DNA of 64,000 bases from Bacteroidales bacterium 6E (GCA_001270045.2 DF970669.1:122387-186386); one strand, 5' to 3'. Counted from the first letter of the stretch, positions 1 to 8,953 are shown. Notes: a model not told the origin generated them from the sequence alone. Numbers and translations are program-made.

Positions 1-1002
1 TTCCTTCAGGAACCGTTCAACCGTTCCGTCAAGCTTGGCGCCGCCAATGCCAAAGAAATCGATCTGACCACCAAATGTGGCGTATAGTTTTTTGCCTGCT
101 ACCCTATGCAGAAGTTTCCGCATCGGAGGGAACTTATAAAGAGTCCGAACAACAGGACTTTTCTGAAATTGGGGATATATCTTCCCTTTAAAAATTTTCT
201 CGATTACCAAAGGAACCGATAACATCTTGGTTGGTTTCACAAGCTGCATTGCAGGCAACAAGACAGGTGCTGTGGGAGGTTTACGAAGATAATGTGTCGA
301 TCCTCCATGAAAAATCGGCAGGAGCAGACCAAGGGTATTTTCATAGGTATGCGACAAGGGAAGAATCGAAAGGAAACGGTCATGTTCATAGACCGCTTGC
401 ATGGTAAATGCCTGCTTGGCTGTCCAGGAGAGATTCTTCTGGGTTAGCATAACACCTTTTGAGCTTCCGGTCGTTCCGGAAGTATAAATAATCGAAGCGA
501 GTTCTTCCTCTTCTGCCAACGGTTCGCCAAACAACCCGAATGAACTGAGGTCCACATCAGGCAGATTGGATATTTCTTTTACCCCCAAGCCTTGTGGAAT
601 TGTAGCCCATTTTTCAAGCAAAATAATTTCGGGGGTAATGTTAAAGGATTCACTTTCCAGTTTGTAGTAGAGGTTTTCACTTACAAAAACCGCTTTGGCT
701 TCCGAATGATCAATAATAGTCTTGATTTCGGCCGGACTAAAATCAGGAAGGACAGGAACAGCAACTGCACCAATCCAGGAAATCGCGAAATAGGCAACAC
801 CCCAGTTAGGCATGTTGGTACTAAGGATAGCCACCTTATCGCCCTTATTGATCCCCTTCGATACCAGCATGGAGGCAACCTGTAGGGTTGACGCTTTTAA
901 CTGACTGTAAGTCATAGGGGTTTCGCCAACAAATGTCAGCGCGGGTAGTTGACCATACTTTTCAAAAGATTCCTCTAGAAAAGAGGGAATGGTATACTTC
1001 AT
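1..1002 (-). CDS. AMP-forming acyl-CoA synthetase (long-chain fatty acid CoA ligase type), C-terminus cut by window edge
   Basis: The gene starts at an ATG at 1002 and stays open to base 1, giving 334 codons of the N-terminal adenylation domain. The AMP-binding P-loop YTSGTTGSSKG is visible at about residues 173-183, followed by an LPLSHTYE segment typical of long-chain acyl-CoA synthetases. Enzymes of this family activate fatty acids to acyl-AMP and then acyl-CoA at the expense of ATP. The C-terminal lid domain lies outside the window, so the substrate class cannot be refined. It is divergent from the HD-domain gene to its right. Family confident, substrate chain length inferred. Confidence 0.9.
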   Translation of the reverse strand, partial: MKYTIPSFLEESFEKYGQLPALTFVGETPMTYSQLKASTLQVASMLVSKGINKGDKVAILSTNMPNWGVAYFAISWIGAVAVPVLPDFSPAEIKTIIDHSEAKAVFVSENLYYKLESESFNITPEIILLEKWATIPQGLGVKEISNLPDVDLSSFGLFGEPLAEEEELASIIYTSGTTGSSKGVMLTQKNLSWTAKQAFTMQAVYEHDRFLSILPLSHTYENTLGLLLPIFHGGSTHYLRKPPTAPVLLPAMQLVKPTKMLSVPLVIEKIFKGKIYPQFQKSPVVRTLYKFPPMRKLLHRVAGKKLYATFGGQIDFFGIGGAKLDGTVERFLKE

Positions 1003-1220
1003 ATAACGTTAATTTCTAAACACTTATTCTTCTTCTTAAACACTTTTCCAGATAAAATGTTTGGTGTGCAAATGTATATAAAAAAACAGCTGGCAGTTTG
1101 GTTTATTGCAGTCTTACCATCGGCCAAAATACTGATAAACAGCTTAATACAACAACTTCACATTGTTGATTTACAAGCCTTTACCTGGTTGAAAGAAAAA
1201 TATTCGCAGCAGAGCCGGCA

Positions 1221-1943
1221 GTGTATTTGCTCTGGTTAAAAAAAATTAAATTAGCCGAAATATCCCAAAAATTCGAACATTTGAAAGAATTTATTCAAAA
1301 AACCGAAGAGATGGTCAGGAATCGATTCATGGCAACAGAAGGTTCCCACGACTGGTACCACATTGAAAGGGTCAGAAACATTGCCTTGCTACTGGCCGAA
1401 AAAGAAGGTGGCAATAAAGAAGTCATTGAATTGGCTGCACTACTTCACGATTTAGAAGACTATAAGCTAAAGGACCACCTGGCTGCCGTACCAACCATAC
1501 ATCAATGGCTGAAACAGGAAGGCGTTGAAAAAGAAATTGCCGATAAGATCATCACAATGATTGATGAAGTTTCTTTCAAAGGTTCAGGGGTGGAAACCAG
1601 ATGCAGCAGTCTCGAAAGCATGATCCTTCAGGATGCTGATCGACTGGATGCAATCGGGGCCATCGGAATAGCCAGGGCATTTGCATATGGTGGAAAAAAA
1701 GGAAACCCTATTTTCCTTCCCGATGAAAAACCGACCCTTCACACCTCATTTGAAGACTACAAGCAAAACAATGGTTCTACCATACAGCATTTCCATGAAA
1801 AACTTCTGCACATTAAAGACAGAATCAATACCCAGACAGCCAAGCATCTGGCAAAAGAGAGACACCAGTTTATGGAAACATTTTTACAACAAATTTTCCA
1901 AGAGTTGAATCTCAAAAAAATGGAACTCCACGATGGAGAATAA
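1221..1943 (+). CDS. HD-domain metal-dependent phosphohydrolase (YedJ/YpgQ-like)
   Basis: The protein carries the HD signature: SHDWYHIERV with His43-Asp44 and LLHDLEDYK with His76-Asp77, numbered from the GTG at 1221. These are the divalent-metal ligands of the HD superfamily, and the HDWYH spacing matches the small YedJ/YpgQ group, for which nucleotide pyrophosphatase activity has been described. Start choice is open. The long frame begins with GTG at 1221, but family members usually begin about 15-20 residues before the first HD motif, so TTG at 1281 or ATG at 1311 are at least as likely. It ends 45 bp before the VOC gene, which has its own -7 box. Confidence 0.85.
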   Translation: MYLLWLKKIKLAEISQKFEHLKEFIQKTEEMVRNRFMATEGSHDWYHIERVRNIALLLAEKEGGNKEVIELAALLHDLEDYKLKDHLAAVPTIHQWLKQEGVEKEIADKIITMIDEVSFKGSGVETRCSSLESMILQDADRLDAIGAIGIARAFAYGGKKGNPIFLPDEKPTLHTSFEDYKQNNGSTIQHFHEKLLHIKDRINTQTAKHLAKERHQFMETFLQQIFQELNLKKMELHDGE

Positions 1944-1957
1944 CGTTTAAATTTTGG

Positions 1958-1965
1958 TATTTTTG
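1958..1965 (+). promoter_or_regulatory. TAnnTTTG -7 box for the VOC gene
   Basis: TATTTTTG matches the Bacteroidota primary sigma -7 consensus TAnnTTTG and lies 24 bp before the ATG at 1989, giving a leader of about 17 nt. No convincing -33 TTTG is present at the usual spacing. Confidence 0.45.
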
Positions 1966-1988
1966 TAGTTATAGCAAATGACACCAAT

Positions 1989-2381
1989 ATGAGGATCAAC
2001 CACATTGCCATTTGGACATACGACCTGGAAGGCTTGCGCAACTTTTACATACATTATTTTGATGCCTCCTCCAGCTCTGGATACTACAATCACTCCAAAG
2101 AGTTCCGGTCTTATTTTCTAAAATTCAATGGTGATTGCAGGATTGAGATCATGGAGATGCCCAACATTCCCAAAAACAGGAATAATCCTTTGAAACAAGC
2201 CACTGGCCTGTCGCATTTTGCCATTGACATGGGTTCACGCGAGAAAGTCGACCGTCTGACCCAGCAGCTGCGTGAAGATGGATTCAGGGTAATCGGTGAA
2301 CCCCGGGTAACTGGCGATAATTATTACGAAAGTATTGTACTCGATCCCGACGGAAACCGGATCGAACTGATGTCTATATGA
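1989..2381 (+). CDS. VOC (glyoxalase/bleomycin resistance/dioxygenase) superfamily protein
   Basis: This 130-residue protein has the paired beta-alpha-beta-beta-beta layout of single-domain VOC proteins. It begins INHIAIWTYDLEGLRNFYIHYF, in which His5 is the first metal-ligand position; a second half begins near LSHFAIDMGS, and it ends in IVLDPDGNRIELM with the usual glutamate. Such proteins are lactoylglutathione lyase-like, fosfomycin or bleomycin resistance-like, or epimerases; the sequence does not decide between them. A hairpin terminator follows 30 bp after the stop, so it is probably monocistronic. Confidence 0.85.
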   Translation: MRINHIAIWTYDLEGLRNFYIHYFDASSSSGYYNHSKEFRSYFLKFNGDCRIEIMEMPNIPKNRNNPLKQATGLSHFAIDMGSREKVDRLTQQLREDGFRVIGEPRVTGDNYYESIVLDPDGNRIELMSI

Positions 2382-2410
2382 TTTTCAAGCTCCTGCCGGA
2401 GTAATAACCT

Positions 2411-2442
2411 AGTCCGCAATCGCAACAATTTGCGGACTTTTC
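2411..2442 (+). terminator. Intrinsic terminator after the VOC gene
   Basis: AGTCCGCAA and TTGCGGACT form a perfect 9-bp stem around a 10-nt loop, followed by TTTTC. It sits only 12 bp before the ATG of the downstream sulfatase, so the sulfatase either depends on read-through or has a promoter hidden in or near the hairpin. Confidence 0.75.
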
Positions 2443-2454
2443 ATTTATTGACCT

Positions 2455-4380
2455 ATGAAACCAAAACATTTGCTGGCCCCTGCCATAGAGGGACTGATCG
2501 CCATGAACCTCGCAACCGGATGTACCGATTCACGGCCCGACGAACTTCCCAATATCCTTTGGATCACCAGTGAAGACAACAGTCCGTTTGCAGGCTGCTA
2601 TGGCGATAAATTTGCACACACACCTCACATGGACAAACTTGCGTCAGAAGGCTTTCTGTACACACATGCTTTTGCAAATGCTCCCGTATGTGCCCCTTCC
2701 CGGAACACCATTCTTACCGGAGTGTATGCAAATTCAGGAGGCCACCAGCATATGCGAAGCCAATATCCAAAATCTGATTTGATCAAACCCTATCCTGAAT
2801 ACCTGCGTGAAGCTGGCTATTATTGCACCAATATTTCAAAGCAGGACTACAACCTGCCTGGTGAACAAACCACTGCTATTTGGGATGAATCCAGCCCTAA
2901 GGCACATTACAAAAACCGACCAGAAGGAAAACCTTTCTTTGCGGTTTTCAATTCCACTATTTCTCATGAAAGTTCATTGCACAAAAGAATCCCTCGGGAA
3001 GATCTCCATCATGATCCCGACAGTGTTTCCCTGCCGCCTTGCCACCCCGACACTCCGGATATGCGGCACGACTGGGCACAGTATTACGACAAGATCAGCG
3101 ACCTGGACACCTGGATCGGAAACATACTAAAGGAACTCGAAGAAAGTGGAGAGGCTGAAAACACCATTGTTTTTTATTATGGCGACCATGGCGGAGTTTT
3201 GGCAAGGAGCAAAAGGTTCCTGTACGATTCAGGCACCCGGGTTCCGTTCATTGTCAGGATCCCTGAAAAGTATAAATACCTTTTCCCTGGGGAGAAGCCA
3301 GGTACAACGATTGACAGGCTGGTGGGATTTGTCGACCTTGTACCGACCCTTCTCAGTATCGTTGGGATAACCATTCCTGACTACCTGCAGGGAAATGCGT
3401 TTTTGGGTGACCAAAAGACTTCGGACCCTCAATATGCATACATGTTTCGGGACAGAATGGACGAACGTTACGACATGAGTCGTTCAGTCAGGGACAAGCG
3501 ATTCCGTTATATCCGAAACTATATGCCTTACCGTCCCAATGGGCAGCATCTGGAATATCTATGGCTCGCACCACATGTAAAGTCCTGGGAAGATGCTTTC
3601 CTGAATGGGGAATGCAATGAAATCCAAAGCAGGTTTTGGCTTCCCAAACCGACAGAAGAACTCTATGATTCGGAAAATGATCCATGGGAAACGGTCAATC
3701 TGGCCAATGATCCTTCATATGCCGACGTTTTGGAAAGAATGCGTGAAGAGTGCACTTCCTGGACCTTAAAGATCAAGGATGCAGGATTTATTCCCGAATC
3801 TGAATATACAACCTTATCTGATGGAAGAGCCATGTATGATTACCTTAGGGAAAATCAAATCCCATTTGAAGAGATTGTTGATGCAGCCAATCAATCGCTA
3901 TTCTCAAAGGAGAATGACATCGCCAGTTTGACGGCAAACCTGAAGTCGCCTGTCAGTGCTATCCGATATTGGGGGGCAAGCGGTTTGTTACGGCTGGGAC
4001 AAGTCAGTAAGTCCGCAACACAAGACTTGCTATCGTGTCTTGATGATCCTTCACCTTCAGTCATTTGTGCAGCGTCTGAAGCACTATATTACCTTGGTGA
4101 GAGGGAAACCGCCATAAAAGCCCTGAAGGAGGTGATTGAGAATCCGGGAGAAATGTCGCGCTGTCTCGCCATGAATGTGGTTGCCTCTCTTGGATTGGAT
4201 GACCCTGATATCAGGGAAGCTGTCATTCAAACGGTAATTTCACAGCCCAATGGTGGCAGGGAGCAATATGACCTGAGGATGGCCAAAAGCCTGATCATGA
4301 ATTGGCAGGTCGACCTAAAAAGTATCAGATTGAATTTGCCTGGTAATCCCCTCATATCCCTGGATTCTTGCTTTTCGTGA
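2455..4380 (+). CDS. Secreted sulfatase (formylglycine-dependent) with C-terminal HEAT-like repeats
   Basis: The 641-residue protein begins with an N-terminal export segment ending in LATGC (Cys23), a relaxed lipobox. The sulfatase signature CAPSR at Cys79 is the site converted to formylglycine by the maturation system; upstream ITSEDNSPF holds calcium-binding acidic residues, and GDHGG (about residue 243) is the second metal-binding region. After about residue 480 the sequence changes to helical repeats (SPVSAIRYWGASGLLRLG, then SVICAASEALYYLGE) resembling HEAT repeats. Family members remove sulfate esters from host or algal glycans. It lies about 14 kb from the glycan locus and overlaps the convergent DUF3109 gene by 29 bp. 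Confidence 0.9.
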   Translation: MKPKHLLAPAIEGLIAMNLATGCTDSRPDELPNILWITSEDNSPFAGCYGDKFAHTPHMDKLASEGFLYTHAFANAPVCAPSRNTILTGVYANSGGHQHMRSQYPKSDLIKPYPEYLREAGYYCTNISKQDYNLPGEQTTAIWDESSPKAHYKNRPEGKPFFAVFNSTISHESSLHKRIPREDLHHDPDSVSLPPCHPDTPDMRHDWAQYYDKISDLDTWIGNILKELEESGEAENTIVFYYGDHGGVLARSKRFLYDSGTRVPFIVRIPEKYKYLFPGEKPGTTIDRLVGFVDLVPTLLSIVGITIPDYLQGNAFLGDQKTSDPQYAYMFRDRMDERYDMSRSVRDKRFRYIRNYMPYRPNGQHLEYLWLAPHVKSWEDAFLNGECNEIQSRFWLPKPTEELYDSENDPWETVNLANDPSYADVLERMREECTSWTLKIKDAGFIPESEYTTLSDGRAMYDYLRENQIPFEEIVDAANQSLFSKENDIASLTANLKSPVSAIRYWGASGLLRLGQVSKSATQDLLSCLDDPSPSVICAASEALYYLGERETAIKALKEVIENPGEMSRCLAMNVVASLGLDDPDIREAVIQTVISQPNGGREQYDLRMAKSLIMNWQVDLKSIRLNLPGNPLISLDSCFS

Positions 4381-4939
4381 TATGATCGGCAGCGATTTCC
4401 AGTTGATTGTACCAATCTTCCCCATATTTACGGATCAGTGGCTCTTTCAGGAATTTGTACAAAGGCAGACTTACCGATTTGCCACATTCCCTGCCGGGCT
4501 TGCAAATATCAAGCTCCTGATAATTTACGGCATCAAACCGCTTATAAGGGGTAATCCGTATGGGAAACAAATGACATGAAACCGGTTTTCTGAAAGGGAT
4601 ATTTCCTTCGATATAGGCCTTTTCGATGGCACATTTCAGGATATTGTGCTCATCGTAAAACGAATAGGCACACTGCCGGTTTCCAACCAGGGGTGTTACC
4701 ATGTCTCCATCATTGTCGATAACCCAATTACCTTGTTTTTCAACTTCCCTGATATGTTCTTCAGGCAAGTACTTTCGGAATACCGGATATGTCTTCTCAA
4801 TCGTGGCAGCTTCCTCTTCGGTAAGTGGCGCACCAGAGTCACCCTCAATACAACAGGCACCACGGCATTTTAAAAGATCGCAAAGGAAATGCTCCTCAAC
4901 AACATCCCTGCTGACAATCGTCCTCCCTATTTCAATCAT
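4352..4939 (-). CDS. DUF3109 family cysteine-rich protein
   Basis: A 195-residue protein of the size and pattern of the Bacteroidota DUF3109 family. Cysteines cluster as CDLLKCRGACC near the N-terminus, with further cysteines at CAYSF, KCAIE, VSCHLFPIRI and CKPGRECG. The arrangement resembles YkgJ-type CxxC metal or Fe-S cluster proteins, so metal binding is a reasonable inference; no reaction is established. Its 3' end overlaps the sulfatase on the other strand by 29 bp. The gpmI terminator lies just upstream, so it is probably transcribed separately from gpmI. Confidence 0.85.
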   Translation of the reverse strand: MIEIGRTIVSRDVVEEHFLCDLLKCRGACCIEGDSGAPLTEEEAATIEKTYPVFRKYLPEEHIREVEKQGNWVIDNDGDMVTPLVGNRQCAYSFYDEHNILKCAIEKAYIEGNIPFRKPVSCHLFPIRITPYKRFDAVNYQELDICKPGRECGKSVSLPLYKFLKEPLIRKYGEDWYNQLEIAADHITKSKNPGI

Positions 4940-4950
4940 TTGCAGTATAG

Positions 4951-4988
4951 AAAAAAAGAAACCTGGTTGTCAATCAGAACCAACCAGG
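4951..4988 (-). terminator. Intrinsic terminator of gpmI
   Basis: On the minus strand CCTGGTTG pairs with CAACCAGG across an 11-nt loop, followed by a run rich in T (plus-strand AAAAAAAGAAA at 4951-4961). It lies 20 bp after the gpmI stop codon. Confidence 0.8.
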
Positions 4989-5008
4989 CTTCATATGATG
5001 ATTTTAAA

Positions 5009-6541
5009 CTATTCCTCAATTAATACTTTTCCTGTCATTTCGGCAGGAACCTCCAGACCCATGACTGAAAGCAGCGTTGGGGCAACGTCGGCAAGTATGC
5101 CATCTTTCAGTTTTACGTTTTTCCGGTCACTGACATAGATACAGGGAACTGGATTCAATGAGTGTGCAGTGTTGGCCGATCCGTCATCATTGAGGGCATT
5201 GTCGGCGTTTCCATGGTCTGCAATGATCAAAACGTCATAACCGTTTGCCCTTGCAGTCTCAACCACTTCCTTCACGCATGAATCCACGGCAGTAATGGCC
5301 TTGTAGATTGCTTCATAAACGCCGGTATGTCCAACCATGTCTCCATTGGCAAAGTTAAGGCAAACAAAACCTGCTGACTGGTTCTTCAATTCAGCGACAA
5401 TGGCATCCTTTACAAGAGGAGCCGACATCTCGGGCTGGAAATCATAGGTTGGCACTTTGGGTGATTGCACAAGGATTCGGCTTTCACCTTCAAATTCAGC
5501 CTCACGACCACCGCTGAAGAAGAATGTAACGTGGGCATACTTCTCGGTTTCTGCAATTCGGATCTGCTTTATTCCTGCTTTTGCCACCACTTCACCCATG
5601 GTATTGGTAACATTGTCCTTATCAAAAATGACATTGACATTCTTGAAGTCCGATTTATAGTTTGTCATGGTATACCATTGCAAAGGGATGGTATGCATAC
5701 CGAATTCAGGGAGGTCTTTCTGGGTGAAGGCGATGGTCGTTTGACGAAGCCTGTCAGTCCTGAAATTGAAGCAGATAACTACATCATTCTCTTCGATTTT
5801 GGCAAGTGGTTCACCCTTTTCATCGACCATGACGATTGGTTTGATGAACTCATCAGTGATTCCTTCATCATAGCTTTCCCTGATGGCCGCAAGCGGATCA
5901 GCAGCAGGCTTGCCTTTACCTTGGGTATACAGGTCATAGGCCAACTTCAGCCTGTCCCAGTTCTTATCGCGGTCCATACCGTAATAGCGGCCGATCAGGG
6001 AAGCAAACTTACCGTTGGTGCCTTTCAGGTTTTTCAGGTCTTCTTCAACAAATCCGTAACCTGAGCGGGGGTCGGTATCACGACCGTCGGTGAGTCCGTG
6101 TATGTAAATGTCGGAAAGCCCCATATCGGTCCCAATCTGGCAGAGTGCTACCATATGTGAACTCAGAGCATGAACTCCACCAGGACCAACCAATCCGATC
6201 AGGTGGACCTTTTTGTTATTTTCCTTTGCATAAGTGAACGCCTTTACAATCTGAGGCTCGGTCCAGAGAGTCCTTTCCTCGATAGCCTTGGTAATCCGGA
6301 CCATATCCTGGTAAATGACCCGTCCTGCCCCTATATTGAGGTGGCCTACCTCGGAATTACCCATTTGCCCATCGGGCAATCCCACATTCCTGCCTGATGT
6401 CAGAAGCTGTGAATGAGGATAGTTTGCCATCAGGGAATCCATAAAGGGAGTCGGTGCCTGTGCAATGATGTCTCTTTTGCTGCCATCTCCGATACCCCAT
6501 CCGTCGAGGATGATCAATATTGCTTTTTTGTAGTCTGCCAT
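5009..6541 (-). CDS. gpmI: 2,3-bisphosphoglycerate-independent phosphoglycerate mutase
   Basis: The 510-residue length and sequence fit iPGM, the cofactor-independent enzyme interconverting 3- and 2-phosphoglycerate in cytosolic glycolysis and gluconeogenesis. The metal aspartate is in ILDGWG (Asp13), the catalytic serine is in MGNSEVGH (Ser63), and the second metal site is in IIADHGNADN near the C-terminus. Like sulfatases it belongs to the alkaline phosphatase superfamily. The ATG at 6541 follows a TAATTTTG -7 box by about 40 bp, and a good terminator follows the stop, so it is monocistronic. Confidence 0.97.
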   Translation of the reverse strand: MADYKKAILIILDGWGIGDGSKRDIIAQAPTPFMDSLMANYPHSQLLTSGRNVGLPDGQMGNSEVGHLNIGAGRVIYQDMVRITKAIEERTLWTEPQIVKAFTYAKENNKKVHLIGLVGPGGVHALSSHMVALCQIGTDMGLSDIYIHGLTDGRDTDPRSGYGFVEEDLKNLKGTNGKFASLIGRYYGMDRDKNWDRLKLAYDLYTQGKGKPAADPLAAIRESYDEGITDEFIKPIVMVDEKGEPLAKIEENDVVICFNFRTDRLRQTTIAFTQKDLPEFGMHTIPLQWYTMTNYKSDFKNVNVIFDKDNVTNTMGEVVAKAGIKQIRIAETEKYAHVTFFFSGGREAEFEGESRILVQSPKVPTYDFQPEMSAPLVKDAIVAELKNQSAGFVCLNFANGDMVGHTGVYEAIYKAITAVDSCVKEVVETARANGYDVLIIADHGNADNALNDDGSANTAHSLNPVPCIYVSDRKNVKLKDGILADVAPTLLSVMGLEVPAEMTGKVLIEE

Positions 6542-6580
6542 AATAGTATGATGTTATTATTAATATGCCAATGGAGAAGA

Positions 6581-6588
6581 CAAAATTA
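6581..6588 (-). promoter_or_regulatory. TAnnTTTG -7 box for gpmI
   Basis: TAATTTTG on the minus strand, 39 bp upstream of the gpmI ATG, matches TAnnTTTG. No clear -33 element is seen at 19-21 bp spacing. Confidence 0.45.
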
Positions 6589-6656
6589 TCGTTTTTTCCT
6601 CTTTACCGGGTAAATTAATGGTGTAAGGAGATGATTATTAACAAATTTTTTCTCGC

Positions 6657-6687
6657 AAAAAAAAACCCGGAATTCAACAATCCCGGG
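6657..6687 (-). terminator. Intrinsic terminator of the DUF4382 gene
   Basis: On the minus strand CCCGG, a 12-nt loop and CCGGG are followed by nine T residues. It begins 25 bp past the stop at 6712. Confidence 0.8.
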
Positions 6688-6711
6688 CTTCGATGCAAAA
6701 GCAAAATGGAA

Positions 6712-7674
6712 CTATAAAAGAATACCTGTTACGTTAATATTGACCGTTACGGTCGCATTGGCGGAAAGCTCAATATTGTTGAGCACGGTTTCGGCAGTCA
6801 GGCTGGTTGCTGTCAGCAGGCCATGAAACTGCATTTTACCGCTGGTGTCGGCTCCAAAGGAAGCCAGATAGATTTCATAGTCACCTTCTTCAAGAAAGGC
6901 CAGGTGGTAATTTCCATCCTGTCCTACCGACGCACTTGTCACGGCCTTACCAAACATTGCCTTGCCTGAAAGAACTGCTGAAAGCTCTGTGGTCGCATTG
7001 AAGGTTCCTTTTTTGTATGCGTACACCACCACCTTTTTCCCGGTGAAAAGTGTGTTGTTCACTTTACCCTTCAGGCTTCCGGTCTTATTTTCGGCTGCAA
7101 CCCTCAGGGCGGTCTTCATATCGGCCTGCGCCACAAACTTGTAGTTGCTTCCCGTTGATGTATCGGTTTGGCGAACTATAGCCTTCCTCAGGTCAAAATC
7201 AATCACGACATTGTTCTGCGATGCAGCCGAAACCTGCATGTCTTTCTGCAGCTCAATTTCCATGGTTGTCTCTGATGAGGCAGCCAGTGAATGTTTCTTT
7301 CCGGAAGTGTCAAGCACATAACAACCAGGTGAATTTCCGGCAGCATCAGCTGCCATGTCAAGTACCAGAGAAATTTTTGAATAGTTGTCGGCTTTCAGAT
7401 GACCGGCAAACAATGTCCGGGTATTACCGTTCTGAAGGGCTGATATTTCAAAGGATTGTTTAGCAAATCCCTCCACTGATTTTCCGTCAACCTTAACATC
7501 ACTTACCGTAATGAAGGTACCGCTGATGTTGGCATCATCTGAGGGCGAATCGGTAATTTTGATGCTTACCTGGCCCGTCTCCGCTTCTTTCTCCACATCA
7601 TCGCTGGAGCATTGCACCATGGTGAATGCCAGCAGGGCAAGGATTACACTTAATACGATTGTCCTGTTTTTCAT
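6712..7674 (-). CDS. DUF4382 domain lipoprotein
   Basis: The start is taken at the ATG at 7674; the frame can be extended only by a TTG. The N-terminus MKNRTIVLSVILALLAFTMVQC is a lipoprotein signal with the cysteine in MVQCSS. The next segment, GQVSIKITDSPSDDANISG followed by FITVSDVKVDG, matches the DUF4382 beta-sandwich common in Bacteroidota surface lipoproteins. A C-terminal part (GSLKGKVNNTLFTGKKVVVY) looks like a carboxypeptidase-regulatory or transthyretin-like fold. No enzymatic role is evident. It lies 81 bp after the coiled-coil gene and may be the last gene of the sigma-54-driven unit starting at 8907, or have its own promoter. Confidence 0.85.
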   Translation of the reverse strand: MKNRTIVLSVILALLAFTMVQCSSDDVEKEAETGQVSIKITDSPSDDANISGTFITVSDVKVDGKSVEGFAKQSFEISALQNGNTRTLFAGHLKADNYSKISLVLDMAADAAGNSPGCYVLDTSGKKHSLAASSETTMEIELQKDMQVSAASQNNVVIDFDLRKAIVRQTDTSTGSNYKFVAQADMKTALRVAAENKTGSLKGKVNNTLFTGKKVVVYAYKKGTFNATTELSAVLSGKAMFGKAVTSASVGQDGNYHLAFLEEGDYEIYLASFGADTSGKMQFHGLLTATSLTAETVLNNIELSANATVTVNINVTGILL

Positions 7675-7755
7675 TTTTCTCAAATTTTAATTGAACATTG
7701 ATTTATTTAAGCACTGTTTAAGTCTTAATTTATTTTCATGTTTTTGGCAATCCCC

Positions 7756-8664
7756 TTATCGGGTTTCAATGACCGCGTATTTGGAGATTTTCCAGAACTC
7801 TTCGGGCTTTTCAATCACGAGTGCAGAGATCAGACCATCTTCCATTATCAGTTCATAGGAATCATCTGGATGTTCGGTAATGATCTTTGCACTTTTTGAT
7901 GCTATCGGAATAGTCTTGATCTCACGAATGTCAAGAGGCGTAAAATATTCATTCTGAAGATTCTGTTGAATTGTCTTCGTAGATCCAATACCCAGCAATC
8001 CACCCGTACGGTCAACAATTCCTTGTTCTTTCAATTCTTTATAACTACCAAGGGCATAGTATGCCGTATTCATTTGCCGGTTGGTTTCAAGAATGTCCAT
8101 TTCCTTGTTGTAGAGTTCCTCATTCTTTACGTCCAGTTCAGTCTGATACTGGTCAAGCCGGGTACTCAGCTCGGCAATCTGAAAATCCTTCTCTTCGACA
8201 ACTCTCCTGAGTTCTTCCATCTCTGCCGTGTTCTGGGTGATGGTCTGGTTCAGGCTGGCAATCCTGTTTTCGAACGAACGCATCCTGACACCTGAGTCCT
8301 TGAGTCTTTTCTCTAGGTCCTCAATGTGTTTACTGCTGGCAACCAGCATGCTGTCCATCAATCGGATATCAGCCAGGATTTCGGATTTGCGGTTACTGTT
8401 GATCTCCTTCGAGGCTTCGAGGGTCAGCTGGTTTCGACGCTGGTGGATAAAGGTGAGATTTTCGTCAATTTCATTGAACGTACTCACGAAGTCATTAATC
8501 ACTGAATCGCGATCCTGAATATTCTCCGAAAGATTAAAATTCTGCGTTTCCATTTGGGTTAACTGGTCCGTTTTCTGGCGGATCAGGTAAAGTTCATACA
8601 CGGCAATTACCACCATGATGGCTGCAAGGGCAGCGACTACGGATATGATACCATTCTTATTCAT
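7756..8664 (-). CDS. Membrane-anchored coiled-coil protein, function unknown
   Basis: Residues 6-28 form one transmembrane helix (IISVVAALAAIMVVIAVYEL). It is followed by about 170 residues of heptad-rich, charged coiled coil (for example AEMEELRRVVEEKDFQIAELSTRLDQ). A compact C-terminal domain of about 90 residues includes GLLGIGSTKTIQQNLQNEYFTPLDIREIKTIPI and ends ALVIEKPEEFWKISKYAVIETR. The protein probably projects into the periplasm. It starts 30 bp after the small coiled-coil lipoprotein gene, so the two are likely co-transcribed and may interact. I do not recognise a named family. Confidence 0.75.
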   Translation of the reverse strand: MNKNGIISVVAALAAIMVVIAVYELYLIRQKTDQLTQMETQNFNLSENIQDRDSVINDFVSTFNEIDENLTFIHQRRNQLTLEASKEINSNRKSEILADIRLMDSMLVASSKHIEDLEKRLKDSGVRMRSFENRIASLNQTITQNTAEMEELRRVVEEKDFQIAELSTRLDQYQTELDVKNEELYNKEMDILETNRQMNTAYYALGSYKELKEQGIVDRTGGLLGIGSTKTIQQNLQNEYFTPLDIREIKTIPIASKSAKIITEHPDDSYELIMEDGLISALVIEKPEEFWKISKYAVIETR

Positions 8665-8694
8665 TTCGATTTCCTCCTGTATTATTGATTATAA

Positions 8695-8907
8695 TTATCT
8701 GTTATCCAAATTCTCTGCGGCATTTTTTACTTCCGTTTCCAGAAAGTAGACCAGATTTTCCAGTCGTGCCACTTCTTCCTCCAACTCACTCAGTTTCACT
8801 TTCAAGATTTTATTCTCTTCCGAAACAGAGGTAAATTTCCCGGTTGATACACAGGATCCCAGCATTAGGAACATGCCGAGAAGAACTGCGGTCTTCTTAG
8901 TTTTCAT
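8695..8907 (-). CDS. Small coiled-coil lipoprotein (Lpp-like in size)
   Basis: The start is set at the ATG at 8907 rather than further upstream. MKTKKTAVLLGMFLMLGSC is then a compact lipoprotein signal with lipobox LGSC, leaving a mature protein of about 50 residues. That mature part is a single heptad coiled coil (ILKVKLSELEEEVARLENLV). The extended reading would run through a sigma-54 promoter at 8938-8953, which supports the shorter start. It is first in a probable unit with the membrane coiled-coil gene. Its size and form recall murein-lipoprotein-like envelope spacers, but no homology is claimed. Confidence 0.75.
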   Translation of the reverse strand: MKTKKTAVLLGMFLMLGSCVSTGKFTSVSEENKILKVKLSELEEEVARLENLVYFLETEVKNAAENLDNR

Positions 8908-8937
8908 TTTACCTTTCGTTGGTGACTTGATGAAAAT

Positions 8938-8953
8938 GGCAAGTCGTATGCCA
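8938..8953 (-). promoter_or_regulatory. Sigma-54 (RpoN) promoter, -24/-12 type
   Basis: On the minus strand TGGCATACGACTTGCC fits the sigma-54 consensus TGGCAC-N5-TTGC, with exactly 10 nt between the GG and GC dinucleotides. The expected start point, about 12 bp past the GC, leaves a leader of about 20 nt to the ATG at 8907. The adjacent gene upstream encodes an NtrC-family sigma-54 activator, which strengthens the call. Confidence 0.8.

Noticed and set aside
1057-1239. Short frame before the HD-domain gene
   Set aside because: Lacks coding character; the region more likely holds divergent promoters.
5465-6064. Plus-strand frame of 199 codons inside gpmI
   Set aside because: Antisense shadow of a highly conserved enzyme gene.
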